A DNA stretch of 44,086 nt. It comes from Acinetobacter rongchengensis (GTDB lineage Bacteria; Pseudomonadota; Gammaproteobacteria; Pseudomonadales; Moraxellaceae). Shown here in pieces: positions 27,601 to 34,086 of this stretch; position 1 is the first letter of the stretch; each line of letters begins with the position of its first letter. A program made the position numbers and the translations under genes. The stretch covers positions 1-44,086 of the forward strand of contig NZ_RAXT01000025.1 in the NCBI RefSeq assembly GCF_003611475.1, given 5' to 3'. The notes beneath the pieces were generated by a model. That model did not search any database, was not told where the DNA came from, and saw nothing but the letters and a program-made list of their open reading frames with translations.

Positions 27601-28839
27601 GGAAGTTTGGCTCATGAGTATGGCCATGCGCTAGATGCACACTTGGGAATGTTGGAAAAAGCGGAAGTATATAAAAATCACGCTCAAATGAATCGTTCTG
27701 TACTTCAGGACTATTATGAAGACATCCCTAATTTTGAGATACCAGGTGCACGACACTTCTTATCAAATATGTTGGATGCTGGATACTCCCCTGTTACTGA
27801 GTCCGGTCGTGCTTTTGAAAAGGTACATCGTGCGATGATGAATGAGCCAGTTCAGCCAATGAAAAATTACGGTCAAGTACTTCATGAGAATGCTGAGACT
27901 GCAATCAAGGCGTACCACACTGTTGCTGATTCAATGCATGATGAAGTGATTAAGAATAAAGAGAATTATCCTAATTCTACGCGCAAAACCTTAAACAGCT
28001 TCTTTGACTGGCACCAAAAGCACTATGAAGATCTCATTCGCCGTCAGTTTGAGAAAATTGAAGAGTACTTGAAGAAGTATGAGCGTGAATATAAAGCTGA
28101 TACAAACCTATCTTTCTTCAGTACAGTTCAAGACAAGGTGGATGTCATTGTCTCTAAAATTAACACTGACATTAATGCTATAAGCTTTAAGTCGTTTGAG
28201 CGCTATCAGCAAAAACTTAATGATATGCGCCAGCCAGAACATCATTTACCTACAACCGGTTTGGAAGAAAAAATTACAGGTGTTGCGAACGCAGCGAATG
28301 TGGATTTAAAAACACTATCGCAAAACCTATCTGAATACTTGATAGAGTCATCTAAATACAAGTTCTATAACCTGGTAGAGAAGTACATGCCTGAGGGAGT
28401 TAAAAATCCTCATACTCAAATGCAAAACTTCTTTGATAAGTCGCAAGACGTTGAAGTTAACGTAGGTGATATTCGTTTTAGTGACAATCTATCGCGTTAT
28501 AAAAAGGACTGTTTAAATATCGACAGTGCTGAAAATCGTGCAACGCCGTATTACGCGACCAGTACCGAAATGTTTGCTCGTTATTTTGAGACTTATTTGT
28601 ACTCTAAAGTTTCAAATGAAAATGAAATGAAAAACTCATTTTTAATTGACGGCTACCCTACCGTACAACCTAAAGGTTTAGAGTTTGAGATCTGCAGAAA
28701 CTTGACTGAACAATTAGTCGAAACTTGTGTGAATGAAATATTTGATCAAGATCTGCAAAACGAAAATACCCAAAAAATTATTGCTGAAGTTTCGATTGAA
28801 AAAGAAAATGAAGCTGACCAATTAAGACTTGAGATGTGA
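21613..28839 (+). CDS. Large polyvalent protein with LPD1-type zincin domain, paralogue (2408 aa)
   Basis: A GTG start at 21613 is chosen: TAGGAG lies eight to nine bases upstream, and from there the N-terminus (VKWPNLTGLGARLVVSPANN) aligns with that of the 2428-aa protein (KKWLDLSSFGAQLVVTPKTD). An in-frame ATG at 21583 has a weaker site. The layout matches the paralogue: about 1590 residues of unknown structure, GDVGAKFGGAHKDRYGEY from residue 1597, a short Pro-rich linker near 1845-1875, then the LPD1-like domain with LGVALASRGIKGSAAHFE, VVNLTRDSGSGSLAHEYGHA (HEYGH at 2001-2005) and the late EMFAR motif (Glu 2319). The zincin motifs are intact. It probably acts inside a cell, possibly a recipient after transfer; this is inference from the family. 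Confidence 0.85.
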   Translation: MNEVKWPNLTGLGARLVVSPANNFRPKTAMLVVNEFEQFKKSIEQNSSKQFEQVLMDAHFYEVQNDDGIHAYYYKNPAKSGIDLNDLQKVFPAFTNDMKVPTKQEDIYLTNLPFKKNIPNWKSYFASATERLSAFPEVYVSKLNNGSNILDTLKTSLQESNKSYLAQFQSSKIPFNRLQDYGYENIFSKVYLDEESAMASGESLDNLAKIKLSPFAVPVNYEKDGSLLIIDDLRHIPEIFAHDPYEALGLNDNINLVHFAHEYESTFNQLIEHGRGNRMFNMSFKDVDAYVQKLASDLVVIDRVFNQQQLPYPKLLESAKQGIPAFYKDEHGTWMASKQGIETRLVDKMVYDAAMLRHDVLQQMVRQMPTGKVFFADLSQEFSEFSVNIVPKFNALYDHQSAEIKQRKLEEQLNESNVNEILNDLDVNFEATEKASITESDLLNIANDLPTPEIDDVAVLKELLKFPEELLDARGNDKVRDFAPSMLEIRQILDVYVIPKATEQAQQIEKQYSDYLNQKYAEIQDVVRSATQTKNFSVDDIQAISDEIDTHNVEISKQYNEVKKVLWQSETLVSGITSATNTFLFNKNSFYYAKDENGKFVGFESEVESNQHKADLFKLLSKQFDNQLVSINTPELQEFVNNETAVDMLMSRTNNYVEQNINDFVAGDFSAPLELEQDVQRLELSDLCTADLANNDKLASAYFEEFTRLLDESNFDEAFLKQSLSQTKSASFLKNGVNEILFRNLLVPNASENFNRKTKSDSVPEDILAKTSSHTDGFSLDRQFNRFVEVQSFQKALTAKYPQQDWSFITKDDRGENIKSIAEDMQSDMEEDRKDAKDLLSSIERQFYSKNSTLFVSNMDLAADEIYVQIKPTGDIDDLKVKTVKSNEFDENKHFSLSTDGYKATNQAYANIAKYFVEKTLYLEDGDYDKAQKLAALVIAGEDKELKQETKKVFGVELTADDLKQVQSMQLEDGKLQLNKTALPNHNYNNIQLFNYLNLIDINQRTVFGKFDVEVQKEFEVIKDLLKPNVAFQNNVKYFSLTAEEENVQFNSESEYFNTQLENAVKHYEDHHGAIKIPDHDLFITVFQKNDLQYIRLYNHKDKNAPFIGHSVSLDANIHKATGFNDRDAVKTSANALFKLSTSRNSMTFMPPAKFTFEKYYESDLNFFKAKDSQQTLINKVFTSLPNKMFQYISDHPSNFNSKLDFISNLNSATYEKFEDLSYDKKPNEVTELLSNISPAYTYVIAHVDGQTAIMPKNLTKVFDVQAFEEVHPFDLVNSKLQKSDLKELFSNGINGEPDPFINKLKFSVVLNRVGNPELEDIQPRFMLEQIAVNEAFAEKYKTLTALNEVNAVMLEHVKALQDTIKQAYAEHFVGSNPKVHQYKLLNKSSQQDETPQLFMVDTDYEPQLTAVLLRIPSHDYQYQLITGFDDVDQFSHEILNAIESKVNFGTTLEQLALSNLPEIQIKHKTDFENKQLASLHFQTLITNTLGALYDQTAHIKPYIKTENHKLFLAIKPSTDNEYASVKLFGDKSDIHGDYKSLCVFPVKSMRSVEDVLQLQNRVFTDFTFIDQLVPKDKYVPVDVKVEPSDSPAMYLGDVGAKFGGAHKDRYGEYISLEYISATSADQTATDYRKAKIVANKEFQAWYTNTPLGIDDKIFVKAMYDYCPTKPLFSKNALMLDSQRATELRAYVAVVSNIRNLMVDTQEELIHAVRNNKSLSAESLGMTDRQRKDYIGLYSKGTKNNYKNYFELLSNLNEYYIMPEHTGGISVQLEKIIEKTIDKELSEILSTGKIFDFYGKSKVTKDVSDAISNMQRTGLYSTVLEPYVLKSAIESGLVKAESAPIYVKDPVAPVIEATTEAVNTPKAPRLPSFTSEVKKLENGFVTEKVQSSIYGLLNYSRTGPDHRQGADVDSFKLKDDFSIRGVEVGNKVSPVAQQLVNAVYDSLADLKQLMGFKSNNGLLNLGVALASRGIKGSAAHFELSKNVVNLTRDSGSGSLAHEYGHALDAHLGMLEKAEVYKNHAQMNRSVLQDYYEDIPNFEIPGARHFLSNMLDAGYSPVTESGRAFEKVHRAMMNEPVQPMKNYGQVLHENAETAIKAYHTVADSMHDEVIKNKENYPNSTRKTLNSFFDWHQKHYEDLIRRQFEKIEEYLKKYEREYKADTNLSFFSTVQDKVDVIVSKINTDINAISFKSFERYQQKLNDMRQPEHHLPTTGLEEKITGVANAANVDLKTLSQNLSEYLIESSKYKFYNLVEKYMPEGVKNPHTQMQNFFDKSQDVEVNVGDIRFSDNLSRYKKDCLNIDSAENRATPYYATSTEMFARYFETYLYSKVSNENEMKNSFLIDGYPTVQPKGLEFEICRNLTEQLVETCVNEIFDQDLQNENTQKIIAEVSIEKENEADQLRLEM

Positions 28840-28848
28840 GATAACTAA

Positions 28849-29280
28849 ATGCAATACGAAAATATTCATGAAGCAAAAACGCCACTTAAAAGCATGATTA
28901 CTCGTAGTCATGCCTATATTCGCCTGTTGGTAGAAAAAAGTATGGCTGATGGTATTAAGTTTAAATATCACAACGGTAGACGTTTAACTCAAATTGATGA
29001 TCCTGAGCGTGTTGTTTCTCAAATCTTCCCTTATTTTTTCCGTTTAGTTTTCTTGGAAATATCAACTTATTACGGTCAAACATTTGATGGTCTTAAGTTT
29101 CATTCTAAGAAACGTGCAACAGGAACATTGCAATTAGAGGTCAGTATTCTTGAAGACAAAATACCGAACCAATTAGAGTTTTTCACCTTTATTAGTTACG
29201 TTTTTAACTATGGGTTTTTAAAAAATCAATTCCATGAAGACTTAACCCTTTTAACCAAAGCAACAAAGTTTGCCAGTTAA
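28849..29280 (+). CDS. Hypothetical protein (143 aa)
   Basis: The ATG lies nine bases after the stop of the 2408-aa gene, with a GAGATAA stretch upstream, so it is probably cotranscribed. The product is a small, mixed alpha/beta, slightly basic protein (ITRSHAYIRLLVEKSMADGI; FRLVFLEISTYYGQTFDGLK). No family is recognised. Its position suggests a partner of the giant protein. Confidence 0.7.
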   Translation: MQYENIHEAKTPLKSMITRSHAYIRLLVEKSMADGIKFKYHNGRRLTQIDDPERVVSQIFPYFFRLVFLEISTYYGQTFDGLKFHSKKRATGTLQLEVSILEDKIPNQLEFFTFISYVFNYGFLKNQFHEDLTLLTKATKFAS

Positions 29281-29552
29281 AAGTTAGATCCATTTTAAAT
29301 CTTAGATTTAGGTATATACTAAAAATAATTTTTAAATATTTAAACTTTCAATGTGGCTTTATAATCAAATAAATCCATATTGATTTAGAAACAAGTTAGA
29401 TATTTCTGAATTAAAAGTGTGGCGAAAGTATCAGTTTTATAAGTCAAACAGTCTGCAGTCTTTTAAGTAACTGTTGTAACGAAATAGTCATAACTGAGTC
29501 GCTGTACATTTGATGTGTATGCCCTTTTATTAATCCCATTGGAGATGATCGA
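29281..29552. promoter_or_regulatory. 272-base intergenic region with a GTATATAC palindrome
   Basis: This stretch carries no ORF. It is very AT-rich and holds GTATATAC at 29312-29319 followed by T (a TATACT -10-like string). It presumably contains the promoter for the 190-aa gene, whose GGAG ribosome binding site is at about 29541. No tRNA or strong hairpin was seen. Confidence 0.4.
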
Positions 29553-30125
29553 ATGCAAAAACCATTGCATGAAAATCTTGAAAACTTTCTGCCTTACTTG
29601 AAAAGTGAACTCGCTGCCAAAGGTATTTTAAGTGCGTCACTCAAAACCATCTTTTTGAACTACATTGATCAGATCACAAAAGAGAATAGATTCGTCAGCC
29701 ATACCAATACGACCGATCGACAAATTGTATATATAGAACGTGGCGATGATGCATTGATGTTGCGCTTTAAATATTTTGTTGAAAATAATGAGTACTTAGA
29801 AGTTGAGTTAATCATCACGGATACTCATGTAAAGTTGGTTTATGCTGAATCACCAGAATTACACTTGCTTTATGATGATGAAACACCAATTTGCTTAGAT
29901 GCTGGCCAGTTAATCAAGTGTACCAATGACTATGGAACATCACTTGCTACTTTAATTAGCGCCCTATTCCAATGTTTACTCAGTGATGATCCACAAAAAA
30001 ATATCCAAGACGTACTTAATCAAACTAATCTTTTTGACAAAGTTTCAGATGAAAATGCCGAATTAAACAAGGGTTCACATGATTTCGATAACCGACAAAA
30101 TCAAGCAAATATCTGGGTTTTCTGA
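29553..30125 (+). CDS. Hypothetical protein (190 aa)
   Basis: ATG 29553 has GGAG nine bases upstream. The product has an acidic, globular sequence with alternating strands (YLEVELIITDTHVKLVYAES) and no signal peptide. No family is recognised. Its last 47 bases overlap the next gene in another frame, suggesting translational coupling. Confidence 0.7.
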   Translation: MQKPLHENLENFLPYLKSELAAKGILSASLKTIFLNYIDQITKENRFVSHTNTTDRQIVYIERGDDALMLRFKYFVENNEYLEVELIITDTHVKLVYAESPELHLLYDDETPICLDAGQLIKCTNDYGTSLATLISALFQCLLSDDPQKNIQDVLNQTNLFDKVSDENAELNKGSHDFDNRQNQANIWVF

Positions 30126-30867
30126 TTCAGATTCAGAAGTTGTTAAGGATAGTGTTTTATCCTTATCTACTGCTTTGTGGATCATGAATATACTCATGTC
30201 TACAAATTTTGTTATTGGTTTAACCAAGAGAGATCAGAAGCTTTTTGATAATGCCAAAGAAACACTGATTACTGAAATGAAGCGGTTAAATTACAATCTT
30301 AGCGATTATAAAGTACTCCCTGTTTCAAAAAAGAATGAACCGCTTTTGCTTCAAATTAAACTTGAACAAAAATCAGATCGGATCATAGATTTAGTCAATG
30401 CCAATTTAAAGGATTTATCCAAAGACGAGTCCATGGTTATTGAAGTTCTTTATGCAAATTTAATGAATAGTAATAGTGGTGTTTGCATCACTATAAGCGA
30501 TATTCATGATAAAACAGCGCTTCAAGTCAGTGAGATTCTTACTGACATTTCAAAAGAATTAAAGGTATCTACTTTATCCGATGTTCTTGATATTTATGCA
30601 CGACCAATTGAACATAATAATGCCAAGGTGAGCTTTACCCTGGTGAACCCATGGGCATTATCAACCGATAGAAAAAAGACTCTTTGCATTGCTGCACCCA
30701 TATTCAATGAATACAACAGTCCATTTAAATTAATTGCACTTCTTCAAAATATCATTTATCTAATTAATCAGAAGTGTACTAAAGAGACGGACCTTCTATT
30801 CGATTCCATTAACCTACCAAAATTTCAAAATAGACTTTTTGGCCAAAGCTTTTTTTATATTAATTAG
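30079..30867 (+). CDS. Hypothetical protein (262 aa), overlapping its upstream neighbour
   Basis: Begins at ATG 30079 (AAGGG upstream), inside the last 47 bases of the 190-aa gene and in a different frame. The next in-frame Met codons lie well downstream with poorer sites, so the overlap appears real. The sequence is mixed alpha/beta without a recognised motif; both it and its neighbour have similar size and composition. Function unknown. Confidence 0.65.
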   Translation: MISITDKIKQISGFSDSDSEVVKDSVLSLSTALWIMNILMSTNFVIGLTKRDQKLFDNAKETLITEMKRLNYNLSDYKVLPVSKKNEPLLLQIKLEQKSDRIIDLVNANLKDLSKDESMVIEVLYANLMNSNSGVCITISDIHDKTALQVSEILTDISKELKVSTLSDVLDIYARPIEHNNAKVSFTLVNPWALSTDRKKTLCIAAPIFNEYNSPFKLIALLQNIIYLINQKCTKETDLLFDSINLPKFQNRLFGQSFFYIN

Positions 30868-30875
30868 GACTAACC

Positions 30876-31358
30876 ATGAAAAACCAAACACGCCCATTTA
30901 CTGTAGTGTTGTTGGCTCCTATTGCAGAACAACCTATTCATGCTTTAGTTGCGCCATCAGGTGATTCAATTCTGTTATCACAAGATACGAAAGTCTCTAC
31001 TCTCGCAAATTGTCCAGATATGATCGAATCTGAGTTCGGTACATATGATGAATTTCTTATCGAACATCGCGATCAATTTATGCTGTTTAACCAAGTCGCA
31101 TCTGATTTAGATCCTGATCTAATTTTTCCTAAAGTGCATTCAGACCTACTTGAAGATAGCTTATGTATTATTCGTTCTATTTTCGCTTTTGAACGTTTCA
31201 AATTAGAAGAAGAACAAAAGAATGCTACTCGTAAAGAGCCTAAAGAAATTAATCAAGAATATTTAATGAAACGTGCGATAGACCAGGCAATGACTTTAGA
31301 GCAAGATGTTTCTGACCTTTCATCAAATGTAGAGCGCTTACAAAGCCCCATGTCTTAA
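30876..31358 (+). CDS. Hypothetical protein (160 aa)
   Basis: ATG 30876 lies eight bases after the previous stop with TTAGGAC upstream, so it belongs to the same operon. The product starts with a possible beta-rich domain (FTVVLLAPIAEQPIHALVAP) and ends in a charged helical tail. No family is recognised. Confidence 0.65.
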   Translation: MKNQTRPFTVVLLAPIAEQPIHALVAPSGDSILLSQDTKVSTLANCPDMIESEFGTYDEFLIEHRDQFMLFNQVASDLDPDLIFPKVHSDLLEDSLCIIRSIFAFERFKLEEEQKNATRKEPKEINQEYLMKRAIDQAMTLEQDVSDLSSNVERLQSPMS

Positions 31359-31388
31359 ACTCCATTAAATATATTTAAAATTAACTTT

Positions 31389-31443
31389 AAACCCTCTCTT
31401 AAAACTTATATGCTTATTAGTAATAGTTTAAGGGTGTGGTTTA
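31389..31443. repeat. Imperfect inverted repeat with an AAACCCTCTCTTAAAAC element
   Basis: AAACCCTCTCTTAAAAC (31389-31405) is opposed by GTTTAAGGGTGTGGTTT (about 31426-31442), an imperfect inverted repeat immediately upstream of the 618-aa gene. The left arm matches elements at 1864 and 21502. The right arm resembles the sequence at 7535 upstream of the 142-aa gene. A regulatory role is inferred. Confidence 0.4.
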
Positions 31444-31455
31444 AAGTATTTTTAG

Positions 31456-33312
31456 ATGGATACAAATTTAGTTTTTTTCGATGACTTTAACGCTACTTCT
31501 AACACCTCTTCTGGTGAAAATCACCGTTCTTTAAATAACGTACTATTCTTCTTTCTCAACTATCATAAAGGTACGTTTTTAGCTGATACGATATTTTTTG
31601 ATACCCACTATCAAACAATTGACAACCGTAATATTGTCGGGGTTTTGCCTGTTCTTTTTAGTATCTGCCAGATTGACCGTTCAGAAGGTCACACCGGGCA
31701 AATAGTCGATATTCAACAGGATCTAAATAACGTAGATGAAGATGATTATGAACCTGTAATTGATATAGATGATACGCAAACATTTAACTTGTTCTACCAC
31801 TTCCTTAAACCATCCAATGATGCACCTGTAAAACCACACCTTAATAAACTAAAAGTATTACCAGACAACTTAATCGATTCGATTAAACACCATGAGCTTT
31901 TAAATTACATTCTTGCTCTCATTGAGAATAAGATCTGGACCGATTCTGATGTATTTAAGTATGAGTACAAAAATAGGTTTTTGTTTTGCGTTTTTATCTA
32001 TTTGTCCAAGACCGTAGATCTAAGTTTTAATAGCTCTCACGCTTCTTTCACGAGCTGGCTTGAACTGCGTAACCTATCTTGGTTTGGTGCTAATGAAGTT
32101 GATACCAGTAACTTTGCAACATTAGAGCTTTATATACATGCCCTATCCTACACGCTTAAACTGGCAAACCATATTGTAAAAGCAATCATCAATAATAATG
32201 TGACGCCGTTTAAAGTTGCACCGCAAGAAGAATTGTTTTACTTTTTTGCTGAACGTACAGACGCACGTTCTCCTAATGAAGAGACTACACCGCCGTATAC
32301 GCCAGCGGAAGATGATGAAACTTTTTCCACTGAACTTTCTAGTGCTCCAGTACCAGCACCGTCAAATAAGGAAACACCAAAAGTAACCGATGCTTATTTA
32401 TTGGTTGGTGCGGATCTTGAGGATTCTGAGTCCACAACATCAGAAAAGAATGTGATTACTCAAGACTTCAACTACCAAGCACGTTTAAATGAATTATATG
32501 AGCTGTCAAAATTCATCAAAGATGAAATTATAGATGCTCCAATCATTTCTATTAATCAAGCGTGGAATATAGTGCAAGATAAATGGAAGTTTTATCTCGA
32601 TACTTTTTCAAGTAGCTACTTCAATATGAATGATTTTGAGAAGACGGCTATTCTTAAACAATTGAAATCACTCAAAGCCAGTATTTTTATGAACTGGTTT
32701 GATATTAAGTCGGGTGCTGGCCAGCAAGTATTTATTGATCTAGTGTCATACGACACGTTTAAGATTGAGTTTCTTTCTTCTGAAGCTAAGATGATCCAAA
32801 CTTACATGAAGAACCGTATTAAAAATCAGATGTATTTTGAAACTACGGCGCCACAACCAAAGTTTTTGAGAAATCTAAACAACTTATTTAATGAACGTGT
32901 CGATACGCAAAAAATTAAAGACATAGAAAACACTGAACTTTTGTTGAAGGTGAATGGCATTCTTGACGGTGTTACCAAAGATCTCATTGACAATATCAAT
33001 CTGCATTTATCAAATGACATTTATCTTGTGAACTACTTTTCTAATGTAGATAAGGAACTGGAACCGCCCAAATATCACTTATTAGATATTTTGCTTCGTA
33101 CTTCAGTGCTTAACCTTATCTATGTTTGTCCTACAGCATCACTCAATGCAACCAAGGATCTTCTAAATGCAATCACTGATCCTGAAATTGAGGTTTCAGC
33201 TTTTGACACATTCGACCGCAAACAATATCAAAATCAAATTGTAAAAGAACTCGCATGTTCATTCCGTCAGCGCATAGATCCATCTGAACTTTTGAAGCTA
33301 GATATTACGTAG
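31456..33312 (+). CDS. Hypothetical protein (618 aa)
   Basis: ATG 31456 has no convincing ribosome binding site (TATTTTTAG precedes it), so it may be leaderless or start later. There is no signal peptide. A low-complexity Pro/Glu/Thr-rich linker (TTPPYTPAEDDETFSTELSS) lies near residues 276-305 and separates two helical, charged halves. No recognised domain. The stop codon lies just before the IS66 remnant and inside what would be its 8-bp target duplication, so the C-terminus is probably native rather than IS-derived. Confidence 0.7.
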   Translation: MDTNLVFFDDFNATSNTSSGENHRSLNNVLFFFLNYHKGTFLADTIFFDTHYQTIDNRNIVGVLPVLFSICQIDRSEGHTGQIVDIQQDLNNVDEDDYEPVIDIDDTQTFNLFYHFLKPSNDAPVKPHLNKLKVLPDNLIDSIKHHELLNYILALIENKIWTDSDVFKYEYKNRFLFCVFIYLSKTVDLSFNSSHASFTSWLELRNLSWFGANEVDTSNFATLELYIHALSYTLKLANHIVKAIINNNVTPFKVAPQEELFYFFAERTDARSPNEETTPPYTPAEDDETFSTELSSAPVPAPSNKETPKVTDAYLLVGADLEDSESTTSEKNVITQDFNYQARLNELYELSKFIKDEIIDAPIISINQAWNIVQDKWKFYLDTFSSSYFNMNDFEKTAILKQLKSLKASIFMNWFDIKSGAGQQVFIDLVSYDTFKIEFLSSEAKMIQTYMKNRIKNQMYFETTAPQPKFLRNLNNLFNERVDTQKIKDIENTELLLKVNGILDGVTKDLIDNINLHLSNDIYLVNYFSNVDKELEPPKYHLLDILLRTSVLNLIYVCPTASLNATKDLLNAITDPEIEVSAFDTFDRKQYQNQIVKELACSFRQRIDPSELLKLDIT

Positions 33313-33313
33313 A

Positions 33314-33912
33314 GTAAGCGTCCGCTGAACCCCATGCCTATTTTTTAATTCGGTTCAGGTTTCCAGCGGTGTGGTAGTAATTCTTCAATCTGGGTCACTT
33401 TATGTGTCGGCAGCCTTTTCAGCACATCACTTAAATAGGCATACGGATCCAACCCATTCAGCTTTGCTGACTGGATTAAAGTCATGATATTTGCCGCTCG
33501 CTGACCACTGCGCAGCGAACCTGCAAACAACCAGTTCTTACGCCCCAACGCCCAGGGACGCATCTGGTTCTCTACCCAGTTATTGCAAATCGGTAGATTG
33601 CCATCATCCAGATAGCGGCTTAAGGCTGGCCAACGCTTCAGAGTGTAATTGATGGCCTTGGCGGTTGGAGAACTCGATGGCACTGTCAGATGATGTTGGT
33701 TGAGCCATTCATACAGTTGTTGCATCACCGGTTGACTATGCTGTTGTCGGTATTCGCGGCGGTGTTCTGCTGTACCATCGGTCTTTTTCCTGAGTTCTGC
33801 TTCTATCGCATACAGTTTCTGAATCAGCACTAATGCCTGTTCAGCGACCTGACTTTTTTTGGTCACATGCAGTTCATGGAATTTACGACGCGCATGCGCC
33901 ATGCAGCCCACC
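33314..33912 (-). mobile_element. IS66-family insertion sequence remnant
   Basis: The left boundary begins GTAAGCGTCCGCTGAACC, the typical IS66 terminal sequence as I recall it, one base after the stop of the 618-aa gene. The remnant carries the 3' part of the transposase gene on the minus strand. The other end is missing: homology stops at about 33912, where a different element begins. Base composition is visibly more GC-rich than the surroundings. The element cannot move by itself. Confidence 0.8.
33345..33911 (-). pseudogene. tnpC: IS66 transposase (TnpC), C-terminal fragment
   Basis: The last ~188 residues of an IS66 transposase are present: GCMAHARRKFHELH at the start of the fragment, YLDDGNLPICNNWVENQMRP with the conserved catalytic-region residues N-x-x-E, WALGRKNWLFAGSLRSGQRA and a C-terminal HRWKPEPN. 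The upstream two thirds, with the zinc-binding region and most of the DDE domain, are gone; the frame simply runs into the foreign sequence at 33912. The GTG at 33909-33911 is not a true start. Confidence 0.85.
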
Positions 33913-33959
33913 TGTCATTTCCAATGAACTATGCGACATTACAAAGAACTGTGCGACAA
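33913..33959. repeat. Probable terminus of a Tn7/Tn5053-like transposon
   Basis: The sequence starts TGTCATTTCC and carries two direct repeats, GAACTATGCGACA (33926-33938) and GAACTGTGCGACA (33947-33959), spaced 21 bases. A TGT start and tandem ~21-bp sites are the layout of TnsB/TniA transposase-binding ends. It abuts the broken IS66 gene exactly. The matching opposite end was not found up to 44086. Confidence 0.5.
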
Positions 33960-34086
33960 AATTAAAAAAGTTAATAACACCTAAAAGAAGAGTAAATTGC
34001 TTCAAAATAGTCAAATGTATTCCTAACTTTTAAAAAACTTCAGCCATATCTTTTGTATTTATATTTTTCATTAAATTTATTTTCTA

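Noticed and set aside
33913..33959. Terminus of Tn6022/AbaR-type transposon
   Set aside because: The remembered Tn6022 ends have a different sequence, and the target is not comM.
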